Of a DNA stretch of 64,000 bases, positions 61,594-64,000 are shown piece after piece. The notes beneath the pieces are model-generated. The model was not told the DNA's origin. It searched no databases and saw nothing but the letters and a program-made list of their open reading frames with translations. The stretch is from the NCBI RefSeq assembly GCF_000746825.1, contig NZ_JQIV01000006.1, forward strand, positions 248,001 to 312,000, written 5' to 3'. Each line of letters opens with the position of its first letter. Position 1 is the stretch's first letter. The position numbers were made by a program, and so were the translations under genes. Origin of the DNA: Carnobacterium inhibens subsp. inhibens DSM 13024 (lineage in GTDB: Bacteria > Bacillota > Bacilli > Lactobacillales > Carnobacteriaceae).

Positions 61594-62382
61594 ATGGCAG
61601 TAATTTCTATGAAACAATTGCTTGAAGCAGGAGTTCATTTTGGTCACCAAACACGTCGTTGGAACCCAAAAATGTCTCGTTATATCTTTACAGAAAGAAA
61701 CGGTATCTACATCATTGACTTACAAAAAACGGTTAAGTTAGCTGATACTGCATACAACTACATGAAAGAAGTATCTGAAAATGGCGGAATCGCTTTATTC
61801 GTTGGTACTAAAAAACAAGCACAAGAAGCTATCAAAGATGAAGCAACTCGTGCTGGACAATACTTTGTAAACCACCGTTGGTTAGGTGGAACATTAACTA
61901 ACTGGGATACAATCCAAAAACGTATCAAACGTTTGAAAGCTATCAACAAAATGGAAGAAGACGGAACTTTTGAAGTCCTTCCTAAAAAAGAAGTTGGGAT
62001 CTTGATCAAACAACGTGACCGTCTTGAAAAATTCTTAGGTGGGATCCAAGATATGCCTAGAATTCCAGATGTAATGTTCGTTGTTGACCCTCGTAAAGAA
62101 CGTATTGCAATCCAAGAAGCACACAAATTAAACATTCCAGTAGTAGCAATGGTTGATACTAACTGTGACCCAGATGAAATCGATGTTATCATCCCATCAA
62201 ACGATGACGCTATCCGCGCTGTTAAATTGATTACTTCTAAAATGGCTGATGCTATGATCGAAGGAAACCAAGGTGAAGATGAAGTCGTTGAAGAAACTTT
62301 CACAGCTGAAGCTCCAGAAGCTTCTGAAACTGCTTCAATTGAAGAAATCGTTGAAGTCGTTGAAGGAAACAACGCTGAATAA
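61594..62382 (+). CDS. rpsB: Ribosomal protein S2
   Basis: Small-subunit protein that joins late and helps bind S1-type proteins. The 262-residue protein has the family start [63 protein letters not shown] and [24 protein letters not shown], and an acidic C-terminal tail of about 35 residues. GGAGGA precedes ATG 61594. The leader is structured. tsf follows after 172 nt containing a long hairpin. Confidence 0.98.
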   Translation: MAVISMKQLLEAGVHFGHQTRRWNPKMSRYIFTERNGIYIIDLQKTVKLADTAYNYMKEVSENGGIALFVGTKKQAQEAIKDEATRAGQYFVNHRWLGGTLTNWDTIQKRIKRLKAINKMEEDGTFEVLPKKEVGILIKQRDRLEKFLGGIQDMPRIPDVMFVVDPRKERIAIQEAHKLNIPVVAMVDTNCDPDEIDVIIPSNDDAIRAVKLITSKMADAMIEGNQGEDEVVEETFTAEAPEASETASIEEIVEVVEGNNAE

Positions 62383-62406
62383 TCAATTTTATTACTAACA
62401 CTATTT

Positions 62407-62490
62407 AAGGCTGTCTCGAGTAGGGAGAAGTGAGAAGCGACTTTTTACGAAGCGGCGTCATTTCTTTCTTGACGAGTCAGCCTTTTTTTT
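62407..62490 (+). terminator. Long hairpin between rpsB and tsf
   Basis: AAGGCTG-T-CTCG at the 5' foot (62407 on) pairs with CGAG-T-CAGCCTT (62473-62484), followed by a T run. Inside, GAAGTGA pairs with TCATTTC. It is a terminator by form but much longer (84 nt) than the others here, and it sits inside the rpsB-tsf operon, so it may act as an attenuator. Confidence 0.8.
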
Positions 62491-62554
62491 GTAAAAGAAT
62501 AGTTAAAACAAAAATCGAATAACGAATAATGTAACTTATAGGAGGAAATATAGA

Positions 62555-63436
62555 ATGGCAAAAGTAACAGCTCAACTAGTTAAACAATTACGTGACATGA
62601 CCGGCGTAGGAATGATGGATGCTAAAAAAGCATTGGTTGCTGTTGATGGCGACATCGATGCTGCAGTTGACCACTTAAGAGAAACAGGTATGGCAAAAGC
62701 TGCTAAAAAAGCTGGACGTATCGCTGCTGAAGGATTAGCTGGCGTTTATGTTGATGGAAATGTTGGTTCTATTACAGAAATCAACTCTGAAACTGACTTT
62801 GTTTCTAAAAACAACCAATTCATAAAATTAGTTAAAGATGTAACTGAAGCAATTGCTGAAGGAAATCCTGAAACAGTTGCAGATGCTCAATCTATTAAAG
62901 CTGGAGACGGTACTGTAGAAACTGAAATTTTAGCAGCAGTAACTAAAATCGGTGAAAAAATCGAATTACGTCGTTTTGCACGTGTCGAAAAAACTGATGC
63001 AGACGTTTTTGGAGCATACACTCACATGGGCGGACGTATTGCAGTATTAGTTACTCTTGAAGGAACAACTGATGAAGATGTTGCTCGTGATATTGCTATG
63101 CATATCGCAGCTATCAATCCTAAATATGTTTCTCGTGACCAAGTTTCTCAAGAAGAAATCGATCACGAAACAAAAGTATTAACTGAACAAGCATTAAACG
63201 AAGGCAAACCAGCTAATATCGTTGAAAAAATGATCCAAGGACGTTTGAACAAATATTTAGCTGAAATTTCTTTAGTAGACCAACCATTTGTAAAAGATCC
63301 AGATCAAACAGTTGGAAAATACATTGAATCAAAAGGCGCTGTAGTTAAATCATTTGTTCGCTTTGAAGTTGGCGAAGGAATTGAAAAACGTGAAGAGAAC
63401 TTTGCTGAAGAAGTTATGAATCAAGTTAATAAATAA
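62555..63436 (+). CDS. tsf: Elongation factor Ts
   Basis: Guanine nucleotide exchange factor that recycles EF-Tu. The 293-residue protein has the N-terminal UBA-like domain with the EF-Tu-contacting motif [12 protein letters not shown], the core [12 protein letters not shown] with the conserved TDFV segment, LRRFARVEK, and [23 protein letters not shown] precedes ATG 62555. Order rpsB-tsf-pyrH is universal in this group. Terminated at 63452-63482. Confidence 0.98.
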   Translation: MAKVTAQLVKQLRDMTGVGMMDAKKALVAVDGDIDAAVDHLRETGMAKAAKKAGRIAAEGLAGVYVDGNVGSITEINSETDFVSKNNQFIKLVKDVTEAIAEGNPETVADAQSIKAGDGTVETEILAAVTKIGEKIELRRFARVEKTDADVFGAYTHMGGRIAVLVTLEGTTDEDVARDIAMHIAAINPKYVSRDQVSQEEIDHETKVLTEQALNEGKPANIVEKMIQGRLNKYLAEISLVDQPFVKDPDQTVGKYIESKGAVVKSFVRFEVGEGIEKREENFAEEVMNQVNK

Positions 63437-63451
63437 ACGGATTTCAATTTG

Positions 63452-63482
63452 AAAAGGGACGCAGCAGTTGCGTCCCTTTTTT
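63452..63482 (+). terminator. Terminator of tsf
   Basis: AAAAGGGACGCA (63452-63463) / TGCGTCCCTTTT (63469-63480), loop GCAGT, then T. Confidence 0.96.
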
Positions 63483-63625
63483 ACTAGCGTTTTTCAGAAA
63501 CACTCACTTTTAAGGGTTATGAAAAAAAGACAGATTTTAGTGTATCTCAACTTTTTGCTACATAGTAGTCTTATTAGCCAAACCAGTATAAGAGATATCT
63601 TTTAAATGAAGTTTTTGTTTGAGTA

Positions 63626-63634
63626 TGGTAAAAT
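63626..63634 (+). promoter_or_regulatory. Extended -10 promoter of pyrH
   Basis: TGG-TAAAAT (63626-63634), 36 nt before the ATG, no clear -35. Same core as at 17524 and 23460. Confidence 0.6.
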
Positions 63635-63669
63635 AATAAAAGTGAACGAGCCAATGGAGGGAAAGACAA

Positions 63670-64000
63670 ATGATTGAACCAAAATACAAACGTGTCGTTT
63701 TAAAACTAAGCGGAGAAGCCTTAGCAGGTGATACTGGATTTGGAATAAAACCACCAACAATAAAAGAAATTTGTAAAGAAATAAAAGAAGTAAAAGAATT
63801 AGGTGTAGAAATTGCTATTGTCGTTGGAGGCGGAAATATTTGGCGCGGTCAAGTTGGTTCTGAAATGGGAATGGAACGTGCTCAAGCAGATTACATGGGA
63901 ATGCTGGCTACAGTAATGAACGCTTTAGCATTGCAAGACTGTCTTGAAAATGAAGGAGTACCAACGCGTGTACAAACATCCATCGAAATGCGTCAAATTG
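63670..64000 (+). CDS. pyrH: UMP kinase, N-terminal part (cut by window edge)
   Basis: Phosphorylates UMP to UDP; amino acid kinase fold, hexameric, usually activated by GTP and inhibited by UTP. The first 110 residues are visible: [16 protein letters not shown] with the phosphate-binding KLSGEAL, the glycine loop [10 protein letters not shown], and [29 protein letters not shown] precedes ATG 63670. It follows tsf after a terminator and has its own promoter. The reading frame is open to the right edge. Confidence 0.97.
   Translation, partial: MIEPKYKRVVLKLSGEALAGDTGFGIKPPTIKEICKEIKEVKELGVEIAIVVGGGNIWRGQVGSEMGMERAQADYMGMLATVMNALALQDCLENEGVPTRVQTSIEMRQI

Noticed and set aside
63517-63603. A 28-codon ORF starting ATGAAAAAAAGACAG between tsf and pyrH
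   Set aside because: It has only a weak AAGGG directly against the start, no promoter of its own and no recognisable content; it is likely chance in AT-rich DNA.
1-64000. CRISPR array, prophage, insertion sequence, toxin-antitoxin or biosynthetic cluster
   Set aside because: I found no direct repeat array, transposase, integrase, phage genes or paired small toxin-like genes; the window is conserved core chromosome.

Overview
The window looks like chromosome of a low-GC Firmicute of the order Lactobacillales, most likely Carnobacteriaceae (a Carnobacterium-like organism). That placement is an inference from the AT-rich sequence, strong AGGAGG ribosome binding sites, an EbsA-family gene, and a gene order that follows the Bacillus subtilis drm-pupG-lysA-ribT-scpAB-rluB-resDE to dinG-asnS-dnaD-nth-ponA-recU-ypsA-gpsB-rnpB block with the sporulation genes missing. 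It is almost entirely conserved core genome. I see no insertion sequence, prophage, CRISPR array, tRNA or rRNA gene.

Layout. 1-5.6 kb: nucleoside catabolism (deoB end, punA), a structured 199-nt RNA candidate that resembles 6S RNA, lysA, and a ribT-scpA-scpB-rluB operon. 5.8-16.8 kb: the ResD/ResE-type two-component pair, an FMN riboswitch with ribU, ypbB-recQ, a LysM membrane protein, cmk, rpsA, der and hup. 16.9-24 kb: an orphan minus-strand gene, TPR protein ypiA with ypiB, a YitT protein, dapB-cca, a nitroreductase and a small unknown gene. 24-36.6 kb: dinG, ypmB, asnS, dnaD-nth, the convergent recU-ponA operon, ypsA, gpsB, RNase P RNA and a THUMP RNA methyltransferase. 36.6-45.3 kb: RNase HI, ebsA, csp, a UDG-like protein, an ABC-F ATPase with thyA and folA, then a ypmR-ypmS-msrA-yozE-deoD cluster. 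45.3-58 kb: a CtpA-type protease, two tandem signal peptidases with rbgA and rnhB, lexA divergent from ynzC, tkt, yneF, a heterodimeric ABC exporter and plsC. 58-64 kb: a SWIM/SNF2 helicase, then rpsB-tsf and the start of pyrH.

The genes mainly serve DNA repair and chromosome segregation (recQ, dinG, nth, UDG-like, recU, lexA, scpAB, hup), translation and ribosome assembly (rpsA, der, rbgA, rpsB, tsf, rluB, asnS, cca, rnpB), envelope growth (ponA, gpsB, signal peptidases, plsC, lysA and dapB) and nucleotide metabolism (deoB, punA, deoD, thyA, folA, cmk, pyrH). Almost every transcription unit ends in a clear intrinsic terminator, and convergent pairs share one bidirectional hairpin.

The signals I think most deserve a second look are non-coding: the 6S-like RNA at 1327-1525, the rpsB leader with alternative pairings, nested inverted repeats in front of hup, and a long hairpin between rpsB and tsf. 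Among proteins, endonuclease III has lost two of its four iron-sulfur ligands and the neighbouring UDG-family protein has no cysteine at all. I did not find a clear-cut undescribed multi-gene system.
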